64,000 bases of DNA, taken from contig NZ_QMKQ01000018.1 of assembly GCF_003287975.1 (NCBI RefSeq), positions 1 to 64,000 of the forward strand, given 5' to 3'. Shown piece by piece: positions 15,663 through 25,489 of this stretch; position 1 is the first letter of the stretch; every line of letters begins with the position of its first letter. A program made the position numbers and the translations under genes. The notes below the pieces were generated by a model, which saw nothing but the letters and a program-made list of their open reading frames with translations, was not told the origin of the DNA and did no database searches. The DNA is from Arthrobacter sp. AQ5-05 (GTDB lineage Bacteria; Actinomycetota; Actinomycetes; Actinomycetales; Micrococcaceae).

Positions 15663-18247
15663 CCGAGATCTTCCCCGGCGTCGATCGCAGGTACTCCCGC
15701 CGCGTCCAGGTCCCTGCCACCTCGGTCGTGGATGCACCGGGCACCAGCCACCAGTGGCACCTGCTGGACAACGACTCCGAGCTCAGGGACCAGGGCATCG
15801 AACCGGTGGGCACCCTGCTGTGCGTGCACGGCAACCCCACCTGGTCCTACCTCTGGCGCGGCCTGTTGAACCACGTCTCCGCCCACGAACTGCCCTGGCG
15901 CGTGGTGGCAGTGGACCAGCTGGACATGGGATTTTCCGCCCGCACCGGCGTGTTCCGCCGGCTCGCGGACCGGGTCAACGACCTCGACGACCTGACCACC
16001 ACGCTGGGGATCACCGGCCCGGTCACCACGGTGGGACACGACTGGGGAGGACTCATCTCCCTGGGCTGGGCCCTGGCACACCGGGAGCAGCTGGCCAACG
16101 TGGTGCTCACCAACACCGCCGTGCACCCGGCCGGCTTCGAGTTGCCCGCCGCCCTGCGCCTGGCCTCCCACCCGGCGGTGCACGGCTGGGGAACCAAAAC
16201 CACCGATGCGTTCCTGCGCACCACCCACTCGCTGGCCAACCCGGCCCTGCAGCCGGAGGTCCGCAAGGCCTTCATGGCCCCCTACGCAAACGCCAACCGG
16301 CGCACCGGGGTCGGAAACTTCGTGGCCGACATCCCCTTCGCCCAGGACCACCCCAGCCGACCCGCGCTCGAAGCAATCGCCGAGGGCATCAAATCCCTGG
16401 AGGTCCCCGCCCTGCTGCTCTGGGGCCCGAAGGACCCGGTCTTCTCCGACCGCTACCTGCGCGATCTGGTGGGCCGACTCCCCCACGCCGCGGTCCACCG
16501 CTTCGAGGGAGCCGGCCACCTGCTGCCCGAGGACCGCGACATCGCCACCCCGGTCTTTGACTGGCTCGGCCACAACACCGAATCGAAAGCCGCCCACCGC
16601 GCCGAAGCCCTGGCCGCCTACCGGCCGATGCTGGCCGAACTCGACGAGCGCACCGAGGACGACAGCACCGCGGTCGTTGACATCAACCCTCCGCGGTCCC
16701 TGTCCTGGTCGCAGCTGAGCCAACGGGTCAATGCCCTGGCCGGCGGACTGGCCGGGATCGGGGTCAAGCCCGGTGACCGGGTGAACCTGCTGGTGCCCCC
16801 GGGCATCGAGCTGACCTCGCTGATCTATGCCTGCCTGCGCCTGGGCGCAGTCATTGTCGTGGCCGATGCCGGACTGGGCACCCAGGGACTGGGACGGGCC
16901 ATCCGCGGGGCGGGACCGAGCTACCTCATTGGAATCGACCGGGCGCTGACCGGCGCCAGGTTCCTGGGCTGGCCCGGAACCCGGATCGCCGTGTCGGACA
17001 TGCCAACCGCCAAGCGCAAGCTGCTCGGCGTGGCACACACGATCCCCGAGCTGCTCGAGGCAGGAAACCTCGCAACACCAACGGTCACGGATTTCTCCCC
17101 GGCGGACCCGGACGCGGACGCCGCGGTGCTCTTCACCTCAGGCTCCACCGGGCCGGCCAAGGGCGTCGTGTACACCCACCGGCAGCTGGCAGCGATGCGG
17201 GACACCCTGCGCGAGACCTACGACCTGAAGGCGGGCTCGGCCCTGGTGGCCGGGTTCGCCCCGTTCGCGCTGCTCGGCCCGGCACTGGGTGCCACCTCGG
17301 TGACCCCGGACATGGATGTCACAGCGCCACGCACGCTCACCGCCGGCGCCCTGGCAGATGCCGCCGCGGCCGTGGATGCCACCACGGTGTTTGCCTCCCC
17401 CGCGGCCCTGGCCAATGTCCTGGAAACCCGGGATTCCTTGGACGCATCCCAGCGCCTGGTCCTGGAAGGAATCTCGCTGATGCTTTCGGCCGGGGCCCCG
17501 ATCCCCGAACCCCTGCTCGCCAAGGTCCAGGACCTGGTCCCCAATGCCCGGGTGCACACTCCCTACGGGATGACGGAGGCCCTTCCGGTCACCGACATCG
17601 ATCTGGAGTCCATCCGTGCCGCCGGATCGGGCAACGGGGTCTGCGTGGGCACCCCGGTCGCCGGGGCGCAGGTTGCCATTGCGCCCCTGGACGCGAATGG
17701 AACCGCGGGCGACACGCCGGAAACAACGCCCAACCTGACCGGTGAGATCCTGGTCCGCGCCCCGCACGTGAAGGACCGCTACGACAGGCTCTGGATCACC
17801 GAGCGCTTGAGCACCTCGATCCCCGGCTGGCACCGCACCGGGGACGTGGGGCACCTCGATGACGGCGGACGCCTCTGGGTCGAGGGACGGCTGGGCCACG
17901 TGCTCAACACCCCGACCGGGCCCAAGACCCCGGTGGCGGCAGAACAGGCCGCAGAGTCCGTGGCCGGCGCCGGACGCGCCGCGCTGGTCGGCGTGGGCCC
18001 CGCGGGGACCCAGGCCTCCGTGGTGGTCATGGAGACCGTGCCGCCGGCCCGCCGCGCGGCACCCGCACCCGAGGCACTGGCCCAGGCCGTGCGTGCCGCG
18101 GTCGCCCGCACCGGAACCAAGGTCTCCGCGGTGCTGGTGGTCCCGGAACTGCCCACCGACATCCGGCACAACTCAAAGATCGACCGGGCCGCGCTGGCAG
18201 CATGGGCCACCGGCACCTTGGCCGGTGGAAGGATCCGCAACCCATGA
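15659..18247 (+). CDS. oleBC: OleBC fusion: alpha/beta hydrolase (beta-lactone decarboxylase) plus beta-lactone synthetase
   Basis: An 862-residue fusion. Residues about 1-310 are OleB, a haloalkane-dehalogenase-like fold with VHGNPTWSYLWRG (57 on) and nucleophile Asp128 in GHDWGG, which decarboxylates the beta-lactone to the cis-alkene. Residues about 330-862 are OleC, an AMP-binding enzyme with LFTSGSTGPAKG (about 491-502), TPYGMTEALPV and the GWHRTGDVGHLDD motif; OleC closes the beta-hydroxy acid to a beta-lactone using ATP. The OleBC fusion is known from actinobacteria. GTG 15659 (GGAG 9 nt upstream) overlaps oleA by 4 bp; the end overlaps oleD by 4 bp. Confidence 0.92.
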   Translation: MTEIFPGVDRRYSRRVQVPATSVVDAPGTSHQWHLLDNDSELRDQGIEPVGTLLCVHGNPTWSYLWRGLLNHVSAHELPWRVVAVDQLDMGFSARTGVFRRLADRVNDLDDLTTTLGITGPVTTVGHDWGGLISLGWALAHREQLANVVLTNTAVHPAGFELPAALRLASHPAVHGWGTKTTDAFLRTTHSLANPALQPEVRKAFMAPYANANRRTGVGNFVADIPFAQDHPSRPALEAIAEGIKSLEVPALLLWGPKDPVFSDRYLRDLVGRLPHAAVHRFEGAGHLLPEDRDIATPVFDWLGHNTESKAAHRAEALAAYRPMLAELDERTEDDSTAVVDINPPRSLSWSQLSQRVNALAGGLAGIGVKPGDRVNLLVPPGIELTSLIYACLRLGAVIVVADAGLGTQGLGRAIRGAGPSYLIGIDRALTGARFLGWPGTRIAVSDMPTAKRKLLGVAHTIPELLEAGNLATPTVTDFSPADPDADAAVLFTSGSTGPAKGVVYTHRQLAAMRDTLRETYDLKAGSALVAGFAPFALLGPALGATSVTPDMDVTAPRTLTAGALADAAAAVDATTVFASPAALANVLETRDSLDASQRLVLEGISLMLSAGAPIPEPLLAKVQDLVPNARVHTPYGMTEALPVTDIDLESIRAAGSGNGVCVGTPVAGAQVAIAPLDANGTAGDTPETTPNLTGEILVRAPHVKDRYDRLWITERLSTSIPGWHRTGDVGHLDDGGRLWVEGRLGHVLNTPTGPKTPVAAEQAAESVAGAGRAALVGVGPAGTQASVVVMETVPPARRAAPAPEALAQAVRAAVARTGTKVSAVLVVPELPTDIRHNSKIDRAALAAWATGTLAGGRIRNP

Positions 18248-19272
18248 GCACCGAGCCGAATCCCGAGGCCCCGCGCCGCGTGCTGGTCACCGGGGCCAGC
18301 GGGCTGCTCGGCGGGGCCGTGGCAGCGCTGCTGCGGGCCAAGGGGCACCAGGTGCGCACCTTCCAGCGCCGCGCCTCAATCGCGGCCACCGACGAGGTGC
18401 TGGGCTCGCTGACCGACCCGGCCGCGGTCCGCCGTGCCGTGGACGGCATGGATGCCGTCATCCACCTGGCGGCCAAGGTCTCTTTCACCGGGTCCTGGCA
18501 CGACTTCGTGGCCACCAACATCACCGGAACCAACACCCTGCTCGAAGCGGCCAGGGACGCCGGAGCCAGGGATTTCGTGTTTGTCTCCTCCCCCTCGGTC
18601 GCCCACTTCGGCGAGCCGCTGGCCGGAGCCGGGGCCGGTGTCGCGAATCCGGACCGGGCCCGCGGGAACTACGCCCGGTCCAAGGCTGCCGCCGAGCTCA
18701 GCGCGCTCGCTCAGGACTCACCGGAATTCCGGGTCACGGCCATCCGGCCGCACGTGGTCTGGGGCCCGGGCGACACCCAGCTGGTGGAACGGGTGATCGA
18801 GCGGGCCGCCGGCGGCAGGCTTCCGCTGCTGGACCAGGGTGCCGCGCTGATCGACACCACCTACATCGACAATGCCGCCGGCGCCATCGTGCGCGGGCTC
18901 GAACGCATGGAACACGCCCACGGGCGTGCCCTCGTGGTCACCAACGGCGAACCGCGCCCCGTGGGCGAGCTGATCGCCGGGATCTGCAATGCCGGAGGCG
19001 TTCCCGCACCGCGGATGAGCGTCCCGGGCTGGCTGGCGAGAGGTGCGGGCTCGGTCATTGAGCGCTTGTGGCTCGTGGCCGGGTCGCGGAACCTGGTGCG
19101 CGACGAACCGCCCATGACCAAGTTCCTGGCCGAACAGCTCTCCACCGCGCACTGGTTCGACCAGCGCGAAACCCGCGAGGTGCTGGACTGGGAGCCCAGC
19201 GTGGGCATTGACGAGGGGCTGGATCGGCTCGCCTCCCACTATGGCGGCACCGGCCCCGGGCAGGCAAGCTAA
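18244..19272 (+). CDS. oleD: OleD, NAD(P)-dependent 2-alkyl-3-oxoalkanoate reductase
   Basis: Reduces the 2-alkyl-3-keto acid made by OleA to the beta-hydroxy acid used by OleC. The 342-residue extended SDR has the Rossmann motif VLVTGASGLLGG (13-24) and the catalytic Tyr-x3-Lys in NYARSKAAAEL. ATG 18244 overlaps the oleBC stop (ATGA). Downstream only decayed sequence follows, so this is the operon end; I did not find a clear terminator. Confidence 0.92.
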   Translation: MSTEPNPEAPRRVLVTGASGLLGGAVAALLRAKGHQVRTFQRRASIAATDEVLGSLTDPAAVRRAVDGMDAVIHLAAKVSFTGSWHDFVATNITGTNTLLEAARDAGARDFVFVSSPSVAHFGEPLAGAGAGVANPDRARGNYARSKAAAELSALAQDSPEFRVTAIRPHVVWGPGDTQLVERVIERAAGGRLPLLDQGAALIDTTYIDNAAGAIVRGLERMEHAHGRALVVTNGEPRPVGELIAGICNAGGVPAPRMSVPGWLARGAGSVIERLWLVAGSRNLVRDEPPMTKFLAEQLSTAHWFDQRETREVLDWEPSVGIDEGLDRLASHYGGTGPGQAS

Positions 19273-19329
19273 CCCGGCACAACGCCGCACCACCGGCCAT
19301 CTGGGTCTGCGCCACGGCGCTGAGGCCAT

Positions 19330-19960
19330 GGTTGCCTGGGATGCCTCTCTCCATGGAAAACACGGCAATCAAGCCGACGGGACAATTCCCCGCGCATGGC
19401 CTCCCCCGTGGTCGCGCTCCTGGCTGGCGTCGGGTTGCTCTGCGTTCCCCCACGCCCGCTGCGCGGCGTGCTGGTGGTGACCTCGGGCATTTTCCACCTG
19501 GCCACGTAAATCGACTACGAAGAGGCAATCGTTGCACTGGTCGCGACCATGTGTTTGACCACCGCGCACGGTACCTTGCGGTGGTTCCCCAGCCGTAGTA
19601 TGGCCATTTAAGCGGGGATGCTCGGACTGCGAGGCGCAGTGCCGGCGCCTGGAGTCGCGACGTTCTTGGCCTTGACGGATGACCGGCTCGGCCCACCGTG
19701 CCGAACACGAAAGGACCGGGCAATGACCGCGACCCACCGCGGCGCGACACTGGACTGATTTGTGCTGCGCGATGACAAAGACTGGTTCTTCTCCGGGCAT
19801 TCCATGGCCGCCCGCATTGTGCGCAACAGCGTCGTCCGCTTCTCCCCGGACCCCGGCGGAAGCGCAAGGACATCTGGTCCGAATTCGTGATTTTCGCCCC
19901 GTGCCAGGGCCTCTCGGCCACCGTGCAGGGTGCCGTGCCGGAGCGGCTGTCCATCATTCA
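19330..19960 (+). pseudogene. Decayed DUF2156/phosphatidylglycerol lysyltransferase-like gene (MprF C-terminal type)
   Basis: Fragments in more than one frame, broken by stops, follow the order of this family. First comes a hydrophobic segment MASPVVALLAGVGLL. Then LAT, a stop and IDYEEAIVALVATMC fit the family's Asp-Tyr-Glu-Glu membrane motif. Next are FVLRDDKDWFFSGHSMAARI and VVRFSPDPGG, matching the conserved LRDDKRWFFSG and SPDP motifs, and after a frame change KDIWSEFVIFAPCQGLSATV. Such proteins transfer amino acids to phosphatidylglycerol. At least two in-frame stops and one frameshift rule out function. Boundaries are approximate. Confidence 0.55.
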
Positions 19961-20290
19961 CCCTGAAAACCCTCGCCAAGGGCAAGGGCGGCACGGCAAC
20001 CCCACCCCAGGCTGCCTCTCGGTGGTGCCGGGATCCGCCGTGTCCCGGACCGGCGCCGGATGAAAGGCGCCGTGGAACAACCTTCCCCCGGGGTTGCCCG
20101 GAGAACGCCGAGGATCCCTGGAAACCGGTACATCACCGGCACGAAATAGACATCGGGGTGGCCCCGGCGATTCTCGGCATCATTGGACCCGATCGGGCGC
20201 ATCCTTGTAGCAGGACCACACCGGTCTGCCGTCTGGTTCCCCAACTCCACGGGGAGAAACGGCACGAAACCGAGCGATTGCGAGCACGCC

Positions 20291-21121
20291 ATGGCGCGAA
20301 CCGGCCTCCCGGAACCTCTGGGCGCCTTGGCCGTGGCCGCGTGCCTTTCCCTCGCCGTGTTGTTTGGCGCCTCGCCGACGCCGGTGCCTTCGACGCCCCC
20401 GGCGGTGGGCACCGCGAGCACCGCCGGCCACGCAGAGTTGGTGCCGCACCGCGCGGGCCCCGCGGCAACAGCCAAAACCGCGTTGCTGGTCGGCGACTCG
20501 CAATCGGCCGGAGCCGCGAACGTTCCCGGGCATCGGACGTGGACCCAAACCGCGTTGCGGGCCGCCGGATACGGCGTGCAGTTCGTGGGCGCCGGAGGGA
20601 TCGGTTTCGTCGCATCGAACGGGTCCGGATCGCCGAACTACCCCACCTCGCTCAACCAAGACCGATGGGCTCTTCCCTCCGGGGCGCCCGCATTGGTGGT
20701 CATCGAAGGCGGCGGCAACGATGCCAGGACCGGGGCCACCGATGCCCGGATCCTGCAGGGGGCCGACGCAACCGTCCAAGCACTTCACCACCGATACCCG
20801 ACATCGCGGATGCTGATGATCGGGACCCTCTCCGGGGTCCGATCACCGGCTGGCTCCCGGCGCGCGGAGGTGGATCGCCTGTTGGGGAACTACGCCCGCA
20901 CCCACCACATCGCCTTCGTGGGAGCCGGGGATTGGCTGGCACGCTACGGCCTGGTGGGCAACCTGGCCGACGACGTGCACCTGACCCAGGACGGGCACGA
21001 CTTGCTCGCCGGGGTATTGGCCACGCGCCTGGCCACGCTTCACCTGAGCCAGAAGGACACTGCCGCGACGCTGCCGGCCTCGGTGCCGGCCAGCGCCCGG
21101 GCGGTCGACTCCCAGCGCTGA
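20291..21121 (+). CDS. Secreted SGNH/GDSL-type hydrolase
   Basis: A 276-residue protein with an N-terminal hydrophobic signal segment (ALAVAACLSLAVLFGASPTP). Block I is LLVGDSQSAGAANV (nucleophile Ser in GDSQ), block III is IEGGGNDARTG, and block V is DDVHLTQDGHDLLA with the catalytic Asp and His. Such enzymes are esterases or deacetylases of cell-wall polymers or lipids. The ATG at 20291 gives a normal signal peptide; an in-frame ATG at 20183 would put 36 hydrophilic residues in front of it and is less likely. It stands between two decayed genes and close to glycopolymer genes. Confidence 0.8.
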   Translation: MARTGLPEPLGALAVAACLSLAVLFGASPTPVPSTPPAVGTASTAGHAELVPHRAGPAATAKTALLVGDSQSAGAANVPGHRTWTQTALRAAGYGVQFVGAGGIGFVASNGSGSPNYPTSLNQDRWALPSGAPALVVIEGGGNDARTGATDARILQGADATVQALHHRYPTSRMLMIGTLSGVRSPAGSRRAEVDRLLGNYARTHHIAFVGAGDWLARYGLVGNLADDVHLTQDGHDLLAGVLATRLATLHLSQKDTAATLPASVPASARAVDSQR

Positions 21122-21639
21122 TAGCGGAGCCCGGCGCAGGGGAGGGCGTCCGTTCTGCCCGTGGGAAGGGGCAGGGACGGGAAGACCGTCGGCACTGCGC
21201 CGCCGTCCGCCGGCAGGGACTCTAGAACAACCTCGCCACCATGCGGTGCATCGATCTCGGTGACACGGGCACGGCGGCCAAAGATGGTTGATCGCGCAGC
21301 AGTTCCGATTCCGGGCGGAATCGGCTGACTGCGGCGTCGAGCCCTGCTGCAACCTCGCGCACCATCGACCCTGCGGCTTCGGGTCCGGGGAGGCTTGGAA
21401 CGGCGGTTGAGGCCCGGGGGCCCACATGGTCCACGAAGACATCGAACAGGTCGTGCCTGGCGCCGAGGATTTGGCGTTCTCGGCTGCGACCTTGCCCGGA
21501 TTCACCCGAACTGAAACTGCACGAACCGGTGCTGCGGGGGCATGCTTCTTTAGGTGTGGTGCTGGCCGTCACCCGCCCGGAAATGCCCCAACCGAGGATT
21601 TCGCCGAGGCCACCGATGCTCTTGCTCCCCCTCTGGATC

Positions 21640-22030
21640 AGCATCACGAACCTTGCCAATCCACTCACACTCCTGGAGAACGCCGGACCCTGGATCTTGG
21701 GTTTCGTTGCGGTGATCGTCTTTGTCGAATCCGGTGTCCTCTTTCCCCTTTCTCACCGGGGATTCCTTGGTGTTCACCGCCGGTGTGGCCCACGAACGGC
21801 TGGGAATTCCCCCCGTTCCCTTTGATTTCGATCATTGTTGGTGCTGCGCGCTTGGGCGATCAGGTCGAGTATCGGATCGGACATCGGTACGGTGCGGCGA
21901 TGTCCAAGGAAGACTCACGGCTCCCCAGGCACCGATGCCTGCGCAACGACGGGCAGTTTCTCCAGGATGGGCATCCATTCTTGGCCAGTGCCAAGGACGA
22001 AGGGTTACGGTGGACGAAGGCAACTCCCCC
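21640..22030 (+). pseudogene. Decayed DedA-family membrane protein gene
   Basis: NPLTLLENAGPWILGFVAVI and VFVESGVLFPL in one frame, then FLTGDSLVFTAGVAHERLGI in the next, then GDQVEYRIGHRYGA in a third, reproduce in order the N-terminal half of DedA proteins, including the FVESG and GD(x)3Y motifs. At least two frameshifts interrupt it and the C-terminal half is missing. The next gene begins about 35 bp after the recognisable part. Boundaries are approximate. Confidence 0.65.
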
Positions 22031-22064
22031 GAAGCCGCTTCCCCGACCCAAGGAGAACCCGTCG

Positions 22065-23909
22065 ATGCCAACCCATGAAGCGTCAGGGTCTTCGGGCCAC
22101 GTGGTCAGCCAGCCGGCACAAACCCACCGGGCGCCAAGGGCGGCGCTCATGGTCACGTGGGCGGTCGAACTGGGTTTCGGCGGCATGACCGCCATGTGCC
22201 TCAAGCGTGCCGGGCTCTTCCACGAGGGCGGCGTTCCCAGCGCCGTGGTGACCTTTGACGCAAATCCGGAGTTCGACGCCATTCGCTCCGCGATCACCGA
22301 CAACGGGAAGCTCCACCCCGATGTCCCGCTGCTCAATCTCCACGAGTACTACGCCGAGCAATTTCCGGCCGCGGCCGGAGGCCGCGAGTTGAAGTTGCGC
22401 GGTGCCGGGATTCCCTGGACCGAAGGCTCGCGGCTCGAACGGTCGGTTGACGGGTCGCTGTTCTGCGTTGACTTCACTTTCCCCGGCAACGACAAGCTGT
22501 CCAAGCATGAATACCACCGCCGCGACGGCAGCGTGTACCTGGTGGATGCCATGATCCCTTCCCCGCACGATCCCGGCGAGGCAGTCAGGACGCTGCAGCT
22601 TCTGGCCGCCGGTGGCCGCGTCCAATACGAATTCACCAGTGCCGCGCGGCTCTATCGCCATTGGCTGACCGAATTGGTGAATCTGAGCAATGCCGATGTG
22701 ATCATTGACAGCAAGTTCTCGGCGGGATTCCTCTTCGCCTGGCAGCACCCCACCGCACTGAAGTTCGTCAACTTCCACAGCACGCATGTCGCCGCCGGGC
22801 AAGACACGCTCACCGGGAAGCTGTCGCCCGCCCACCGGAAGATCCTCGACAACCGCGAGGCCTGGGATGGCATCACCTTCCTGACCGAATCCCAGCGCAC
22901 CGCTTTTGTGCAGAGGTTCGGAGACGGTTCCAACACCGTGGTGATCAGCAACCCCGTGGACGGGCCCGCCGTGTTGCCGGCCTTCGAGGACCGGGAACCG
23001 GGCACGGTGGTGCACGTGGGCCGGTTCACCAAGGGCAAGAACATCGGGGCGGTCATTGACATCGTCAACGCCGTGGCCGCGGCGAACACCCCGGTGCGGC
23101 TGGAGCTGATCGGAGACGGAGACCAACGCCCGGTCCTTCAAGAACAGGTCAATCAGCTCGGTATCGGGCATCTGGTGAACTTCCACGGACACGTCCATGA
23201 CGTGCCCCTGTACCTGTCCAGGGCACGCGGCCTGCTTTTGTGCAGCAGGTTCGAGGGCCAGTCACTGGCGATCCTTGAAGCCCAGGCCCACGGCTGCGTA
23301 CCGGTCGCCTACGACGTGGACTTCGGTCCCCGGGACGTCATCGAAGATGGGAGCAACGGGTTCCTGATCCCCTTTGGCGACCAGGCAGCGGCAGCCACGG
23401 CCGTCGCCCGGCTCCTGGACGACGATTCAATGTGCACCGGGATGTCTGCCCGGGCGTTTGAAACGGCCAGGCAATACAGCAGCGAGAAGATCTTCACCCA
23501 ATGGAAGGAAGCCCTCGAAATGGCCCGACTGAACAAAAAGGACCGCGAGATCCTCGCGGCTGCCACGGTCCGGTTGGCCGGGCTGCGGTTCCATGCGGAC
23601 GGCGACACCGACCTTGAGGTCGCCGTCAACACCGGCACCGCGGAGGTCGGGGGCCTCACACTCGTTGTCACCGAACGGGGAACCGACGCCAGCCAGGGAA
23701 AGACATTTGAACCGTACAACGAATCGGACGGCATCTTCGGTTTCAGGATTCCCGCCTCCTTGCGCGCCCAACTTCCGGGATCCGATGCGCTGGACATCAA
23801 CGCCGTGCTTGACGTTGGCGGCCTGACACGCACCATACGCCTCGGCGCCACGCCGAAACCGGCTTCTGTGCCCTATTTCACCGCCTACGGAAACCTGAGC
23901 TTCAAATAA
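22065..23909 (+). CDS. Glycosyltransferase family 4 protein, TagE-like
   Basis: A 614-residue GT-B glycosyltransferase. The middle part has VVHVGRFTKGKNIGAVIDIV and LELIGDGDQRPVLQEQV, and the nucleotide-sugar site SRFEGQSLAILEAQAHGCVP with the GT4 Glu-x7-Glu pattern; the last 120 residues form an extra beta-rich domain. Length and layout resemble poly(glycerol-phosphate) alpha-glucosyltransferases (TagE), which decorate wall teichoic acid. ATG 22065 has AGGAG 9 nt upstream; the frame is open far upstream but through decayed dedA sequence. It precedes a TagB/F-like gene in the same direction. Confidence 0.83.
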   Translation: MPTHEASGSSGHVVSQPAQTHRAPRAALMVTWAVELGFGGMTAMCLKRAGLFHEGGVPSAVVTFDANPEFDAIRSAITDNGKLHPDVPLLNLHEYYAEQFPAAAGGRELKLRGAGIPWTEGSRLERSVDGSLFCVDFTFPGNDKLSKHEYHRRDGSVYLVDAMIPSPHDPGEAVRTLQLLAAGGRVQYEFTSAARLYRHWLTELVNLSNADVIIDSKFSAGFLFAWQHPTALKFVNFHSTHVAAGQDTLTGKLSPAHRKILDNREAWDGITFLTESQRTAFVQRFGDGSNTVVISNPVDGPAVLPAFEDREPGTVVHVGRFTKGKNIGAVIDIVNAVAAANTPVRLELIGDGDQRPVLQEQVNQLGIGHLVNFHGHVHDVPLYLSRARGLLLCSRFEGQSLAILEAQAHGCVPVAYDVDFGPRDVIEDGSNGFLIPFGDQAAAATAVARLLDDDSMCTGMSARAFETARQYSSEKIFTQWKEALEMARLNKKDREILAAATVRLAGLRFHADGDTDLEVAVNTGTAEVGGLTLVVTERGTDASQGKTFEPYNESDGIFGFRIPASLRAQLPGSDALDINAVLDVGGLTRTIRLGATPKPASVPYFTAYGNLSFK

Positions 23910-24144
23910 CGAGAGGATTCTCCGTCCTCACGCGCCAGGATCCGAGGGCCGAGACTAACAGCCCCGCACTATCAATACACCTTCCTGTGCCGGAAGATTG
24001 GTTCCATCAAGCTCGCCCTCATGAAGCACACAGGTTGCGATGCCAGCTTTGAGGGCAACGAACATATTGAGTTTCCCGTTTCTCGCCGGACGATATGCCG
24101 GCCGGAGAACGGGCATGAAATGACGGAAGCAGGTGACCGGCAAG

Positions 24145-25410
24145 ATGAAGGATTGGTTGAGCCAACAGCTCAAGGCAGCGATCAGCTCCAAACCGGGCTT
24201 CAAGACCAGAAGATGGCTTGGCCTGGGCACGGCAACCGTTGCCAATCACGAATTGGACCATATTCCGGTGGCCGGAGACGTAGTCGTCTACTTCAGCGAC
24301 GTGGTCAACAAGGCCTACCAACTTGAGCAATGGATCCCTACCTTGGAGAAGCTCCACGAGCTCCACCGCGTCGTGCTCGTCTTCCGGAAGGTGCCCACGA
24401 TGCGCCATTTCAGGAAGTTGACCGACCTCCCCAAGATCTACGTCCGCCGTTTGGACGACCTCGTGAACTTCTACGACTTCAACGATTTCAGGCTATGCCT
24501 CTACGTCAACAACGGTATGGCGAACTTCCAGTCCCTGAGCGCCTCCAGACCGGTGCACGTCCATGTCAACCATGGTGAGAGCGACAAGCTTTCCATGGTC
24601 TCGAACCAAGCGAAAGCCTACGACAAGATCTTTGTTGCCGGACCGGCCGCCGTTGAACGCCACAAGGCGGTCCTGCTGGATTTCGACCTGGACAAACTTC
24701 TCAGCGTTGGCAGGCCACAGTTGGACTCGCAATTTGAGTCCGAACTTCCCGCATTCACCGGCAAGACCGTAATGTATGCGCCCACGTGGGAAGGTGAGAA
24801 CGATGCAAACAACTACACCTCAATGGATCTCTTTGGCGAAAGCATCATCGAGGCATTGGTTGCACTCCCGGACACGCGAGTCATCTACAAGCCTCATCCA
24901 CGCATCCTGACGTCCACGACAGCCGCTGTCGCAAGTGCGCACACACGGATCAGTGAAATCCTTGAGGAACACAACGCCGCCGGCGCCCAACACGTGATTG
25001 CTGAAGCCCAGAACATCTTGGCGCTATTCGAAGACATTGAAGCTTTGGTCACCGATGTGTCGAGCGTGGGCCTGGATTTCTTGTACTTGCACCCGGAAAA
25101 GCCGCTGATTCTTACCGATCGACGAAACGACCTGGAGAAGCTGAACCGGGAAGTTCCCGTCAGCAGGGCCTGCCCGGTAATCAACGATTCAACCCAAGCT
25201 CCCTTGCTGGCCTCAATGGCCACGCATCTGAACGCGGCCCCGAGTGAGGAACGCCTCCAGATGCGCGCATTCTATTTTGGGGATCGTCAGCGAGGATCCT
25301 CAACAACGGACTTCATCGCGGCGATCGACACGCTGATCAAGGGCCGGGAACAGCAGCTGCAGTCATACGAGCAACGCGCCAGCGCCGTGGACTCCGGGGA
25401 CGACGACTGA
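24145..25410 (+). CDS. CDP-glycerol glycerophosphotransferase family protein (TagB/TagF-like)
   Basis: A 421-residue protein of the Glyphos_transf family, which moves glycerol phosphate (or another polyol phosphate) from the CDP form onto a teichoic-acid-type chain on the cytoplasmic face. Signatures are HVNHGESDKLSMVSNQAKAY with the catalytic His, VMYAPTWEGEND, VIYKPHPR and VTDVSSVGLDFLYL. It is a paralog of the gene at 47686 (shared YQLEQW, HGES(D/E)K, APTWEG blocks). ATG 24145 with AGGTGA at 8 nt was preferred over GTG 24133. A strong hairpin terminator follows at 25447. Confidence 0.82.
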   Translation: MKDWLSQQLKAAISSKPGFKTRRWLGLGTATVANHELDHIPVAGDVVVYFSDVVNKAYQLEQWIPTLEKLHELHRVVLVFRKVPTMRHFRKLTDLPKIYVRRLDDLVNFYDFNDFRLCLYVNNGMANFQSLSASRPVHVHVNHGESDKLSMVSNQAKAYDKIFVAGPAAVERHKAVLLDFDLDKLLSVGRPQLDSQFESELPAFTGKTVMYAPTWEGENDANNYTSMDLFGESIIEALVALPDTRVIYKPHPRILTSTTAAVASAHTRISEILEEHNAAGAQHVIAEAQNILALFEDIEALVTDVSSVGLDFLYLHPEKPLILTDRRNDLEKLNREVPVSRACPVINDSTQAPLLASMATHLNAAPSEERLQMRAFYFGDRQRGSSTTDFIAAIDTLIKGREQQLQSYEQRASAVDSGDDD

Positions 25411-25446
25411 CAAGCTCCATTCCGTTCAAGGAAGCAGACACGCAGT

Positions 25447-25489
25447 AATGCGGGTTGGTCCATTCATTCAGAATGGACCAACCCGCATT
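25447..25489 (+). terminator. Strong hairpin terminator between the TagB/F-like gene and glnK
   Basis: AATGCGGGTTGGTCCATTC (25447-25465) and its perfect complement (25471-25489) enclose a 5-nt loop. Placed 36 bp after the plus-strand gene and 15 bp beyond the glnK stop on the other strand, it can serve both converging transcripts. Confidence 0.85.

Noticed and set aside
15461-17038. 525-codon minus-strand frame opposite oleA/oleBC
   Set aside because: Complementary frame to a high-G+C gene; Gln/His/Val/Gly-rich without domains.
21222-21668. 148-codon minus-strand frame
   Set aside because: It overlaps the decayed dedA gene on the other strand, and I recognise no domain. Could be a real small gene of unknown type, but not supported enough to list.
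23955-24245. Minus-strand frame upstream of the TagB/F-like gene
   Set aside because: No ribosome-binding site, no family resemblance, and it runs into the opposite-strand gene start.
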